Source: Bradyrhizobium sp. SK17 | Lineage (GTDB): Bacteria > Pseudomonadota > Alphaproteobacteria > Rhizobiales > Xanthobacteraceae | DNA: 64,000 nucleotides | Assembly (NCBI RefSeq): GCF_002831585.1 | Contig: NZ_CP025113.1 | Coordinates: 1,922,001 to 1,986,000 of the forward strand | Direction: 5' to 3' | Notes under the pieces: generated by a model | What the model was told of the DNA's origin: nothing | The model's database searches: none | What the model saw: only the letters and a program-made list of their open reading frames with translations | Shown here: one piece after another, positions 43,479-51,942 of the stretch | Layout: every line of letters begins with the position of its first letter | Position numbering within the stretch: the first letter of the stretch is position 1 | Made by a program: the position numbers and the translations under genes

Positions 43479-44546
43479 CTATTCCGCTGCCTGGAGAGAG
43501 GGCGCTGCCTTTTTCGGGGCAATCCAGAATGCGTCCGGACGTTCGAACAGGAAATTGGCCCGCGCGGCCAAAGCCAGCCGCCAGATCAAGAGCGAGCCGG
43601 CGACCCCGACCACGGTCACGATCAGCGAGATCAGGCCGATGTCGTGGATCACGCCGACCCGCAGCAGCAGCGTGCGGGTCGCGGCCATCGGCAGGAAGAA
43701 GGCGAGATAGATCACGATCGAGTGCTCGCCGCAGAAGCGCAGGAAGCCGAGCCAATGGGCGCGCGCCAGCAGCGTGCCGGTCACGATGATGGCGCAGGCG
43801 CCGGCAAATCCGAGCGCCAGCGAAACCACCGGCCACTCGCTGAGATCGAGCGCGACCAGGCCGCCATTGACCAGTGCCCAGAGCCCAAGCCCGAGCAGCG
43901 CCAATGCCGGCCGCGCCCGCGCGCGATCGGACAGCGCGAAGACGTAGCGCGCCAGGACATAGCCGGTGAAGAAATAGACGAAGCGGGCGCAGAACTCGTC
44001 GATCACGGTCCAGCCGGTCGCGACATGCGCGGTCTCCAGCGCCGCGGCGAACAGCCAGATGATCAGCGGGTGGACATTGCGCGTCAGCTTGGTGACGACG
44101 AAGAAGATCGGCAGCAGGTAGATGAACCACAGCGTGCCGAACGGCTCGATGAAGGATTCGAGATATTGCAGCCCGACCTGGGGCCAGCTGGTCTCGGCGG
44201 CCAGCGACGGCGCCTTGAAGCCGAACTGGATCGTCACCCACAGCACGTAGAAATAGGCGAAGTGCATCACCTTGCGGTCGAGATAGGTGCGCCAGTCGCG
44301 ATCGATCACCACCGACAGGAACAGGCCGGAGATCAGGAAGAAGTCCGGCATCCGGAACGGCTTCGCGAACATTACGACGTAGTGCATGAAGCCGGTCTGC
44401 TCGGCGGCCTTCTCGACCCCCAGCACCGAATGCATCATCACCACCATGATGATGCAGATGCCCTTGGCATAGTCGACCCAATCGACGCGTCCGCTCGCGC
44501 TCCCGATGGAACGATCTGTCGCAGCGCCTGTGCCGTTTGTGGCCAT
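43479..44546 (-). CDS. Acyltransferase family membrane protein
   Basis: 355 aa, ten or more spans. N-terminal RVDWVDYAKGICIIMVVMMH with the acyltransferase-3 aspartate/lysine pattern and the histidine, then FRMPDFFLISGLFLS (the R-x10-H-like second motif) and CGEHSIVIYLAFF. This is the Acyl_transf_3/OpgC type that moves acyl or succinyl groups onto exported glycans. The substrate is unknown. The stop is followed by a 234-base gap before the sigma gene start, which holds the repeats noted upstream of the sigma gene. Confidence 0.84.
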   Translation of the reverse strand: MATNGTGAATDRSIGSASGRVDWVDYAKGICIIMVVMMHSVLGVEKAAEQTGFMHYVVMFAKPFRMPDFFLISGLFLSVVIDRDWRTYLDRKVMHFAYFYVLWVTIQFGFKAPSLAAETSWPQVGLQYLESFIEPFGTLWFIYLLPIFFVVTKLTRNVHPLIIWLFAAALETAHVATGWTVIDEFCARFVYFFTGYVLARYVFALSDRARARPALALLGLGLWALVNGGLVALDLSEWPVVSLALGFAGACAIIVTGTLLARAHWLGFLRFCGEHSIVIYLAFFLPMAATRTLLLRVGVIHDIGLISLIVTVVGVAGSLLIWRLALAARANFLFERPDAFWIAPKKAAPSLQAAE

Positions 44547-44742
44547 CTGGTGTCCTGTTCCGGCCTGATCGGAGCTATCATCGGCCCGATCGGTTGCTTT
44601 CTCCTTTATCGATACAAGGGATGTGCCACCGAACCTGCGCCTTTCCCCGGTTCCTTCCGCCGGGCGAATGGTCTAAGACGCCCGGGAATCCAACGGGTTG
44701 GTTAACCATAGGGTGCGGGCCGGCCGGGCTTGGCGGACAGGC

Positions 44743-44884
44743 CTCTGGAATACTGGATCGCCCGGTCGAGCCGGGCGATGACAGTCGTTTTGGGGCCGAA
44801 TCTGCTTATCGGCTGGTCTATGATCTCACCCCACAATCGGTGTCATCGCCCGACTTGATCGGGCGATCCAGTATCCCAGAGGCG
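44743..44884. repeat. Palindromic intergenic repeat, family B
   Basis: TCTGGAATACTGGATCGCCC and GGTCGAGCCGGGCGATGACA at the left; GTGTCATCGCCCGACTTGAT and CGGGCGATCCAGTATCCCAG at the right. It sits in the 417-base gap between the divergent acyltransferase and HrpB genes. The rest of that gap shows no gene. Confidence 0.88.
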
Positions 44885-44963
44885 GCAGTTGGGAACACGC
44901 AGCTACGACGTTTACATCCTCGCCGGCCACATCGGCCGCGCGCTGCGGTCGCGGTGAGAGCAA

Positions 44964-47432
44964 TTGCCGCATCAATTCGATAGCCCGCTGCCGATCGACG
45001 CCGTGCTCGATGAGCTCGACCGCACGCTCACCGGCCACAATGCCGCCGTGCTGGTGGCGCCGCCCGGCGCCGGCAAGACCACGCGCGTACCGCTGGCGCT
45101 GCTCGATGCGCCCTGGACGAAGGGCAAGAAGATCATCGTGCTGGAGCCGCGCCGCATCGCCGCGCGCGCCAGCGCCGAGCGGATGGCGAAAACGCTCGGC
45201 GAGCGTCCCGGCGAGACCGTCGGCTATCGGGTGCGCTTCGGCTCGAAAGTCTCGCGCGCGACGCGGATCGAGGTCGTCACCGAGGGCATCTTCTCGCGCC
45301 AAATCCTCGACGATCCCGAGCTCAACGGCGTCGCCGCGGTGCTGTTCGACGAATTCCACGAGCGCTCGCTCGATGCCGATCTTGGCCTCGCGCTGGCGCG
45401 CGACGCGCAGACCGGCCTGCGCGAGGATCTGCGCATCCTCGTGATGTCGGCAACGCTCGACGGCGCGCGGGTCGCCAAGCTGCTGGGCGATGCGCCTGTG
45501 GTCGAGAGCGAGGGCCGCGCCTTTCCGGTCGAGACCCGTTATGTCGGCCGCAAGGTCGACGCGCCGGTGGAGCGGCAGATGGCCGAGACGATCGCGGTCG
45601 CGCTCCGCGCCGATGCCGGCTCGGTGCTCGCTTTCCTGCCGGGCGCGGCCGAGATCCGCCGCACCCAGACGTTCCTTACCGAGCGCGTGCACGACGCTTC
45701 AGTGGAGATCGTGCCGCTGTTCGGCGCGCTCGATGCCGCCGTGCAGGACCGCGCCATCGCGCCAGCCCCGAAGGGCATTCGCAAGGTGGTGCTGGCGACC
45801 TCGATCGCCGAGACCTCGCTGACCATCGAGGGCGTGCGCATCGTGGTCGATTCCGGCCTGGCGCGGGTGCCGCGCTACGAGCCCGACATGGCGCTGACCC
45901 GGCTGGAGACGGTGCGGGCCTCGCGCGCGGCGGTCGATCAGCGCCGCGGCCGCGCCGGCCGTATCGAGCCTGGCGTGTGCTACCGGCTCTGGGACGAGCC
46001 GCAGACCGCGTCGCTGCCGGCCTATACCGCGCCCGAAATCCTCTCCGCCGATCTGTCCTCGCTGGTGCTCGACCTCGCGCAATGGGGCGTCAGCGACCCC
46101 TCGAGTCTCGCCTTCCTCGATCCGCCGCCGGGCCCCGCGCTGAAGGAAGCGAAATCGCTGCTGGCCGAGCTCGGCGCACTCGACAGCGACGGCCGCATCA
46201 CCGAGGAGGGCAAGAGCCTGCGCGCGCTGGCGCTGCCGCCGCGGCTGGCGCGCATGATCGTGGATTCCGCCCGCTTCGGCATGGGGGAAGAAGCGGCCGA
46301 GATCGCCGCCGTGCTGACCGAGCGCGGGCTCGGCGGCGACAGCGTCGATCTCGACGTCAGGCTCGACCAGTTCCGCCGCGACCGCTCGCAGCGCGCCTCG
46401 AGCGCGCGCAGCATGGCCGCGCGCTGGGCTTCGCAGGTGAAGGCGGCGGTGAGCGAGCAGAAGGATCTCTCGACCGGCGTCATGTTGGGGTTTGCGTTTC
46501 CGGACCGCGTCGCGAAGAACCGCGGCAATGGCAGCTTCGTGCTGGCCAACGGCCGCGGCGCTGCCGTCGAGCAGACCGCGGCGCTGGCGCGGCTGCCTAC
46601 CATCGCGGTGGCCGAACTGACCGGCACGGCTGCGAGCGGCCGCATCCTGCTGGCGGCGCCGATCACCCAGGAGGAGATCGAGCAGCGCTTCGCCGACCAG
46701 ATCGAGAATGTCGAGGAGGTGACGTTCGACCGCGGCGCGATGGCGCTGCGCGCGCGCCGCCGCCGTTCGCTGCACGCGATCACGCTGTCGGAGGCACCGA
46801 TGCCGCTCAAGCCATCGGCCGAGACGGCGCGCATCTTCGCCGACGGCCTGATCGCGGCCGGCCTCGACCGGCTGCCGTGGTCGAAGCAAGCGAAACAATG
46901 GCGCGACCGCGTCATGTTCCTGCGCAAGGCCGAGGACGAGAGCTGGCCCGATCTGTCGGATGCTGCGCTCGCCGCGCGTGCCGACGACTGGCTGGTGCCT
47001 GCGCTGTACGACAAGATCGCGCTGAAGGACCTGTCCGCCGGTGACCTGTCGGATGCGCTGATGGCGTTGCTGCCCTGGGAGTTGCGCGCGCGGCTGGATC
47101 GCGAGGCGCCGACGCATTTCGAGGCGCCGACCGGAACCCAGCTTGCGATCGACTACGAGGCCGAGCAGGGCCCGACCATTGCGGTCAGGTTGCAGGAACT
47201 GTTCGGGCTGAACACCCATCCCTCGATCGCCAGGGGCGCGGTGCCACTGGTGCTGGAACTGCTGTCACCCGCGCAGCGCCCGGTGCAGGTGACACGCGAT
47301 CTGCCCGGTTTTTGGCGCGGCAGTTACGCCGCGGTTCGGTCCGATCTGCGCGGCCGCTATCCGCGCCATCCCTGGCCGGAAGATCCCGCCAGCGCGATGC
47401 CGACAAGGCGCGTGAAACCGCGCGGGACGTGA
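44964..47432 (+). CDS. hrpB: ATP-dependent helicase HrpB
   Basis: 822 aa from TTG 44964, preceded by GAGAG. The first residues (FDSPLPIDAVLDELDRTL) match HrpB N-termini. Walker A APPGAGKTT at residues 32-40, DEAH-type motif II LFDEFHER, SAT motif VMSATLDG, and QRRGRAGRIEPGVCYRLW for motif VI. The C-terminal HrpB-specific domain ends with WRGSYAAVRSDLRGRYPRHP-type sequence. Full length for the family. Role: DExH RNA helicase; mutants in other bacteria are mild. Confidence 0.93.
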   Translation: MPHQFDSPLPIDAVLDELDRTLTGHNAAVLVAPPGAGKTTRVPLALLDAPWTKGKKIIVLEPRRIAARASAERMAKTLGERPGETVGYRVRFGSKVSRATRIEVVTEGIFSRQILDDPELNGVAAVLFDEFHERSLDADLGLALARDAQTGLREDLRILVMSATLDGARVAKLLGDAPVVESEGRAFPVETRYVGRKVDAPVERQMAETIAVALRADAGSVLAFLPGAAEIRRTQTFLTERVHDASVEIVPLFGALDAAVQDRAIAPAPKGIRKVVLATSIAETSLTIEGVRIVVDSGLARVPRYEPDMALTRLETVRASRAAVDQRRGRAGRIEPGVCYRLWDEPQTASLPAYTAPEILSADLSSLVLDLAQWGVSDPSSLAFLDPPPGPALKEAKSLLAELGALDSDGRITEEGKSLRALALPPRLARMIVDSARFGMGEEAAEIAAVLTERGLGGDSVDLDVRLDQFRRDRSQRASSARSMAARWASQVKAAVSEQKDLSTGVMLGFAFPDRVAKNRGNGSFVLANGRGAAVEQTAALARLPTIAVAELTGTAASGRILLAAPITQEEIEQRFADQIENVEEVTFDRGAMALRARRRRSLHAITLSEAPMPLKPSAETARIFADGLIAAGLDRLPWSKQAKQWRDRVMFLRKAEDESWPDLSDAALAARADDWLVPALYDKIALKDLSAGDLSDALMALLPWELRARLDREAPTHFEAPTGTQLAIDYEAEQGPTIAVRLQELFGLNTHPSIARGAVPLVLELLSPAQRPVQVTRDLPGFWRGSYAAVRSDLRGRYPRHPWPEDPASAMPTRRVKPRGT

Positions 47433-47498
47433 TGTCAGCGCAAACGTGCCGTGCCAACGTTTCGCTTTGTTGCGCCTGAAGGTCGTATTTCTCTTATT

Positions 47499-47622
47499 CG
47501 TCGTCCCGGCGAAGGCCGGGACCCATACGCCGCGGCCGGTGTTGTGGACGGGACTCGTCGTTCCAACATCGCGCAATAAAACACATTTGTGGTTATGGGT
47601 CCCGGCCTTCGCCGGGACGACG
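47499..47622. repeat. Palindromic intergenic repeat, family A
   Basis: CGTCGTCCCGGCGAAGGCCG then GGACCCATACGCC at the left; TTGTGGTTATGGGTCCCGGC and CTTCGCCGGGACGACG at the right. Nearly the same unit as at 14597-14722. It sits in the 300-base gap between hrpB and the NCS1 gene. Confidence 0.9.
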
Positions 47623-47732
47623 CCGAGTCTCCGTTTTTCGATCATGCTTGATCGGTCGCTCTGGCGAGCGCCGGCAAACGGTGGTTAGATTTGCTCGCCG
47701 GGATCACGGGCTCGCAATCTGGGGAGACCGCT

Positions 47733-49184
47733 GTGGAGATCAAGAACGCATCGCCGTCGCTGTACAATGAGGATCTCGCGCCGGCCAAGGAGCGCAACTG
47801 GGGCGCCTTTAGCATCTTCAACGTCTGGACCTCCGACGTCCACAGCCTGTGGGGCTATTATCTCGCCGCCAGCCTGTTCCTGCTCTGCGGCAGCTTCGTC
47901 AATTTCATCCTGGCGATCGGCATCGGCTCGCTGGTCATCTTCGTGCTGATGAGCCTGGTCGGCAATGCCGGCGTGAGAACCGGCGTGCCCTATCCGGTGT
48001 TGGCGCGGGCCTCTTTCGGGATCTGGGGCGCCAACATTCCGGCGCTGGTGCGTGCCGTCGTTGCCTGCTTCTGGTACGGCGCGCAAACCGCGGCGGCATC
48101 GGGCGCGATCGTCGCGCTCTTGACCCGCATCGACAGCTTCAAGGCGTTCCACCAGTCGAGCCACATGCTCGGCCATTCGACGCTCGAGGTGATCTGCTTC
48201 GTCGTGATCTGGGCGCTGCAACTCTTGATCATCCAGCGCGGCATGGAGACGGTGCGCCGCTTCCAGGATTGGGCAGGGCCGGCGGTATGGCTGATGATGT
48301 TGATCCTCGCGGTCTATCTCTGCATCGTTGCTGGCGGCATCTCGCTCACCGCGCCGATCCCGCAGGACGTGCTGCTGGAGAAGACCAGGGATGCCGGCGT
48401 GCCCGGCGAACCCGGTAGCTTGCCGGCGCTCTGCGCCGTCGCCGCCACCTGGATCACCTATTTCGCCGCGCTCTATCTCAACTTCTGCGACTTCTCCCGT
48501 TACGCGCCCGACACCGCGTCGCTGCGCAAGGGCAATCTCTGGGGCCTGCCGGTCAATCTGATCCTGTTCTCGCTGGTGGCCGGCGTCACCACGATCGCAG
48601 CGTTCAACGTCTATCACGAGGTGCTGCTGCATCCCGACCAGATCTCGGCCAAGTTCGACAGCTGGTTCCTGGCGCTGCTCGCCGCGGTCACCTTCGCTGT
48701 GGCGACTCTCGGCATCAACGTCGTCGCCAATTTCGTTTCGCCGGCGTTCGATTTCTCCAACGTGTTTCCGCGGCATATCGACTTCAAGAAGGGCGGCTAC
48801 ATCGCGGCGCTGATCGCGCTGGCACTGTATCCGTTCGCGCCCTGGGAGGGCAGCGCCGCCTCGTTCGTCGGGTTGATCGGCGCCACCATGGGGCCGATCT
48901 TCGGGATCATGATGGTCGACTATTATCTGATCGCCAAAGGCCGCGTGAACGTGCCGGCGCTGTACCAGGAGCACGGCGAATACCGCTTCCAGAACGGCTG
49001 GAACGTCAGTGCGCTGATCGCAGCCGCGATCGGCGCGCTGTTCTCGTCGGTGCTGCCGAACTTCACCTCGATCCTGCCGGCGTGGTGGGCGGTCTATGGC
49101 TGGTTCTTCGGTGTCGCGATCGCGGGCGCGGTCTACTACGCGCTGCGCGCTGCGCTGCCGAGCCCGGTCGCCAGGACGGCCTGA
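47733..49184 (+). CDS. NCS1-family nucleobase/hydantoin-type permease
   Basis: 483 aa from GTG 47733, chosen because GGGGAG lies 8 bases upstream; a TTG at 47691 is in frame but lacks a site. Twelve spans. Markers: LYNEDLAPAKERNWGAFSIF, NVWTSDVHSLWGYYLAASLF, GVPYPVLARASFGIWGANIP, LNFCDFSRYAPD and NVVANFVSPAFDFSNVFPRH, all NCS1 (PucI/Mhp1-like). Probable substrate a purine, pyrimidine, allantoin or hydantoin. The neighbours give no further hint. Confidence 0.88.
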   Translation: MEIKNASPSLYNEDLAPAKERNWGAFSIFNVWTSDVHSLWGYYLAASLFLLCGSFVNFILAIGIGSLVIFVLMSLVGNAGVRTGVPYPVLARASFGIWGANIPALVRAVVACFWYGAQTAAASGAIVALLTRIDSFKAFHQSSHMLGHSTLEVICFVVIWALQLLIIQRGMETVRRFQDWAGPAVWLMMLILAVYLCIVAGGISLTAPIPQDVLLEKTRDAGVPGEPGSLPALCAVAATWITYFAALYLNFCDFSRYAPDTASLRKGNLWGLPVNLILFSLVAGVTTIAAFNVYHEVLLHPDQISAKFDSWFLALLAAVTFAVATLGINVVANFVSPAFDFSNVFPRHIDFKKGGYIAALIALALYPFAPWEGSAASFVGLIGATMGPIFGIMMVDYYLIAKGRVNVPALYQEHGEYRFQNGWNVSALIAAAIGALFSSVLPNFTSILPAWWAVYGWFFGVAIAGAVYYALRAALPSPVARTA

Positions 49185-49256
49185 GGGCGACGTCGCTTGA
49201 ATGGCCGCCTGATGTCTTATGGGTTTGGGTTGAGCCGGGTCCGCAGACTGGATTTA

Positions 49257-49377
49257 CCTCGCCCCGTTGGGGAGAGGTCGATTTGCGTAGCAAATCGGGT
49301 GAGGGGCCGCAGCTCCAACGAGAATGCGTGACCCCTCACCCGGCGCTTCGCGCCGACCTCTCCCAAGGGAGAGGTGA
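49257..49377. repeat. Palindromic intergenic repeat, family F
   Basis: CCTCGCCCCGTTGGGGAGAG, an inner hairpin CGATTTGCGTAGCAAATCG, GGTGAGGGG, then CCCCTCACCCGGCGCTTCGC and GACCTCTCCCAAGGGAGAGG. The outer arms pair. It fills part of the 347-base gap before the retropepsin gene; no gene is seen in the rest. Confidence 0.85.
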
Positions 49378-49531
49378 ACGTCCGGCGGTGCGATTCGCGC
49401 ATCTCTGCCGGCCCATATTAACCCTTCGCTCATCCTTTTCGCCAAAATGGCAAGCTCGCACAGCCGCCTTCGCTCGCGGCGGGGCGGACGGCGTGGTGAA
49501 ATTGCGTGTTCGGTTTTCCGAGTATGGTGTC

Positions 49532-50047
49532 ATGCGTAACCTGATGATTTTCGCGGCCATCCTGATCGGGCTGGGCACCTTCATGGGCCAGATGGCCAGC
49601 AAGATGTCGCCCGCCGCCGCGACCACCGCCAAGCAGACCATCGCCCCCGCCGTCACGGTGGCGCAGGCCAGCGCCGCCCGCACGGTCAGCATTGCGCCCG
49701 ATCCGCGCGGTCATTTCGCGACCGACGGCCGGATCGACGGCCAGCGCATCAATTTCATGGTCGACACCGGCGCCTCAGTGGTCGCCCTGAACGAAACCTC
49801 GGCGGCGCGCTTCGGCCTGCGTCCGGTGCCGGGCGACTACACCTCGCGCGTCACCACCGCCAACGGCACCATCAAGGCCGCCCGCGCCCGCATCGCCATG
49901 CTGGAGGTCGGCGGCCTCACGGTGCGCGACGTCGACGCGCTGGTGCTGCCGGACGAGGCGCTGTCGGAAAACCTGCTCGGCCTGTCCTTCCTCTCGAAGC
50001 TGAAGCGCTTCGAATACGCCAACGGCAAATTGTTGCTGGAGCAGTAA
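49532..50047 (+). CDS. Retropepsin-like aspartic protease (TIGR02281 type)
   Basis: 171 aa from ATG 49532, beginning with a signal anchor (MRNLMIFAAILIGLGTFMGQ). After a low-complexity linker the domain has NFMVDTGASVVALNETSAAR with catalytic D78 in DTGAS, VTTANGTIKAARARIAMLEV and ENLLGLSFLSKLKRFEYANG. It is a single-domain protease that would act as a dimer, facing the periplasm. The longer upstream frame runs through a repeat and is not used. Target unknown. Confidence 0.88.
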   Translation: MRNLMIFAAILIGLGTFMGQMASKMSPAAATTAKQTIAPAVTVAQASAARTVSIAPDPRGHFATDGRIDGQRINFMVDTGASVVALNETSAARFGLRPVPGDYTSRVTTANGTIKAARARIAMLEVGGLTVRDVDALVLPDEALSENLLGLSFLSKLKRFEYANGKLLLEQ

Positions 50048-50114
50048 GGCCGATTGGCATCAAGCGCCTATCCAAGTCTTCCGCTGGATGTCTTTCTCCG
50101 TGATGCGGATCAGT

Positions 50115-50390
50115 TCACGCCGTCGCCATTGCCCAGATTTTTTCGAACTCGGCCTTTGATATCACTTCCGGCACGAACTGGGGATCGGCGGCGATCTCTT
50201 CAACGGACGGCAATGGCATCTGACCAAGGCCCGTGTCCCCGACCTCAACTTCAGCATCGGCATACCAGATTCTTCCGTCGGAAAAGATTTCGACCTTACG
50301 AAGCTCCCAACGTTCGTGATCCAACTCGCTGTAGATCAGGACCGGTTGATCGGGGTACGCGTGAATCCACTTCACTTTGAGATAGGTCAT
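50115..50390 (-). CDS. DUF6881-like protein, tandem copy 2 (putative immunity protein)
   Basis: 91 aa from ATG 50390 (MTYLKVKWIHAYPDQPVLIY). The pattern, SELDHERWELRKVEIFSDGR then WYADAEVEVGDTGLG, PLPSVEEIAADPQFVPEVIS and KAEFEKIWAMATA, matches the DUF6881 type. It is a close paralogue of the gene at 50510-50785; the last ~16 residues are the same. It is last in the minus-strand toxin-immunity series. Spare immunity copies behind a toxin are common. The function is inferred from position. Confidence 0.75.
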   Translation of the reverse strand: MTYLKVKWIHAYPDQPVLIYSELDHERWELRKVEIFSDGRIWYADAEVEVGDTGLGQMPLPSVEEIAADPQFVPEVISKAEFEKIWAMATA

Positions 50391-50403
50391 TGGTCGGACA
50401 CCT

Positions 50404-50443
50404 TTCCGCTGCGACGATGCACTCGCTAAAGCCAGCGGCGTTG
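50404..50443. repeat. 40-bp imperfect direct repeat, left copy
   Basis: TTCCGCTGCGACGATGCACT and continuing to GCGTTG at 50443. It matches 53956-53995 at 37 of 40 positions in the same orientation. The copies bracket the toxin-immunity block except for the outermost DUF6881 gene. No transposase or integrase is seen. Confidence 0.75.
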
Positions 50444-50509
50444 CGAAGCCGCACCGTCTTGATCTGTTGGCCGTGTTTGCCGATCGTGCCGTGCAGGAGC
50501 GAAACCCGT

Positions 50510-50785
50510 TCACGCCGTTGCCATTGCCCAGATTTTTTCGAACTCGGCCTTTGATATCACTTTCGCGTCGTACTTCGGATTGGCGGCGATCTCCTCAAAC
50601 GACGGGTATGGCATCGTGCTCAGGCCCGTCTCCTCGAATTCGACGTCAGGATCGGCATATAGGATCCTTCCGTCGGGAAAGATTTCGACCTTGCGAAGCT
50701 CCCAACGTTCGTCGTCCAACTCGCTATAGGTGAACACTGGTTGGTCGGGTACCGCGTGAATCCGCTTCACCTTGAGATAGGTCAT
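50510..50785 (-). CDS. DUF6881-like protein, tandem copy 1 (putative immunity protein)
   Basis: 91 aa. ATG 50785 overlaps the toxin TGA by four bases (ATGA), so it is translated together with the toxin, as expected of an immunity gene. Sequence MTYLKVKRIHAVPDQPVFTY, then SELDDERWELRKVEIFPDGR, ILYADPDVEFEETGLS, PYPSFEEIAANPKYDAKVIS, KAEFEKIWAMATA. A paralogue of the next gene. No signal peptide, which fits neutralisation of a cytoplasmic ADP-ribosylating toxin. That function is inferred from context. Confidence 0.8.
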   Translation of the reverse strand: MTYLKVKRIHAVPDQPVFTYSELDDERWELRKVEIFPDGRILYADPDVEFEETGLSTMPYPSFEEIAANPKYDAKVISKAEFEKIWAMATA

Positions 50786-51590
50786 TGGTCGGACACCTTT
50801 CCGCTGCTGATAATCCTGTTGTTCAAATCCAACGGTCCCTCGTTTGGGATAACATAAACACCGAGCCGGCCTTTAGTCACATTCAGACCGGCCGGGTTGA
50901 TTTCGAGGTAGTGAGTGAATTTTTTCGCTTGGTGTTTGTTTTGTACGAGGGCTTCCGAAAGCTTTTCCGGCTCAATAGTGCCCGGCTCAATATCGGTCAG
51001 GTACTGACCGTTTCCATACTTCACATCGCGTGGTCTTCGGGCTTTCAGAGAAGGATTTAGCTTTCCTTCATTCAGGATGCCGTTCAGGCCAGCCTCGTCG
51101 GTGTAGTGATATAGGTTACGAAGCCCAGCGCCTGGAACGTCTTCAACTGCACCCGTCGGCGGCCTCACCCTGCTCGCAGGTGCTATCTTGGCGGCACCAA
51201 GGCCACCGAGTAGGCCGCCGAGGATCCGGAGAGGTAGCTCCAGACGGGTTCCCTCACCAAGTTGACCGCCAGCCTCGCTCCCCAAGCCCCCAGCGCAGCC
51301 GCTCCGACTTTGAACGGCAATCCTCCGGGCACGACATAGGAAGCGGGATTGCCGACAAATTCTCCGACAGATGCACCGAATTTGCCCGCTCGGCCTTCCG
51401 GCCTGTGCATGGGTCCGGTTACATTCTTCTCAAGAATGTCCATCCCCTGTGCCGGGGTCGGCGCGTCCACGTCTTGCCCCATCTCGGCCTGCGTGGCACG
51501 CGCCAATGCGCTCCCCGCACTGTTCAGGCCAGAAGCGATTCCGCGAGGGGTGGACCTGAAGAAGTCATCGGCGCCCGAGTAATCGGGCAT
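50782..51590 (-). pseudogene. HYD1-type ADP-ribosyltransferase toxin, frameshifted
   Basis: The gene reads in two frames. From ATG 51590 frame A encodes MPDYSGADDFFRSTPRGIAS and about 100 residues up to VPGGLPFKVGAAALGAW. The protein then continues in the -1 frame (GSEAGGQLGEGTRLELPLRI, then LGGLLGGLGAAK) to the TGA at 50782-50784. One extra G in the 5-G run (plus-strand C-run 51287-51291) would restore a 269-aa protein. The C-terminal domain has NLYHYTDEAGLNGILNEGKL, NPSLKARRPRD and KYGNGQYLTD, the H-Y-D signature of Tox-HYD1 ADP-ribosyltransferases. The first gene behind it is a likely immunity gene with ATGA overlap. It may be dead, a sequencing error, or use frameshifting. Confidence 0.75.
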
Positions 51591-51591
51591 T

Positions 51592-51631
51592 GATCATCAC
51601 CTACAGATATTGCGGACAGCTTCGGGCGAGC
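51592..51631 (-). promoter_or_regulatory. Shared 40-nt toxin leader, copy 1
   Basis: On the plus strand GATCATCACCTACAGATATT followed by GCGGACAGCTTCGGGCGAGC. It differs at one of 40 positions from 53471-53510. Each copy lies directly upstream of an ATG beginning MPDYS. In this copy one extra T separates it from the ATG. It could be a shared leader, regulatory site or recombination scar. The surrounding 352-base gap (51591-51942) also holds the small ORF listed separately. Confidence 0.75.
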
Positions 51632-51774
51632 ATGAGCCGATCCACCAAAGCCCTACTCCTGGCGTCATGCGAGCCGTCGGCCGTACGACCAGATGGTTCG
51701 GCGGCATCGATTTCTGGACAGCAACCGAAGAGGCATCCGAAGCATAGCAGGAGCCATATTCGAGCGCGCCGCAT
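51601..51774 (-). CDS. Small ORF with signal-like N-terminus (57 aa), uncertain
   Basis: ATG 51774, TAG at 51601-51603, on the same strand as the flanking toxin and immunity genes. It starts MRRARIWLLLCFGCLFGCCP, a hydrophobic, cysteine-rich signal- or lipoprotein-like segment, and ends LARSCPQYL. Those last codons and the stop come from the shared 40-nt leader. The ribosome-binding site is weak. It could be a small exported protein of the toxin block or a remnant fused to the leader. Confidence 0.35.
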   Translation of the reverse strand: MRRARIWLLLCFGCLFGCCPEIDAAEPSGRTADGSHDARSRALVDRLMLARSCPQYL

Positions 51775-51942
51775 GCTAAGGCTCGTAACGATGATAGACC
51801 AGCAGACCACCAGGCTGATTGTTACCCATCATCTTTGCAGCAACGCTCTCGATCCTTTCGCTCGCTCCAACGCCGAGGAAGTTGGCATTCGGCCCCACAA
51901 CTGTTCAAGCGCAAGCGGCTGCGCCATCAAGACGCCTGCTGA

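Noticed and set aside
49257..49377. Possible CRISPR array in the intergenic repeats
   Set aside because: The repeats are inverted and present as single units, not as regularly spaced direct repeats with unique spacers, and there are no cas genes.
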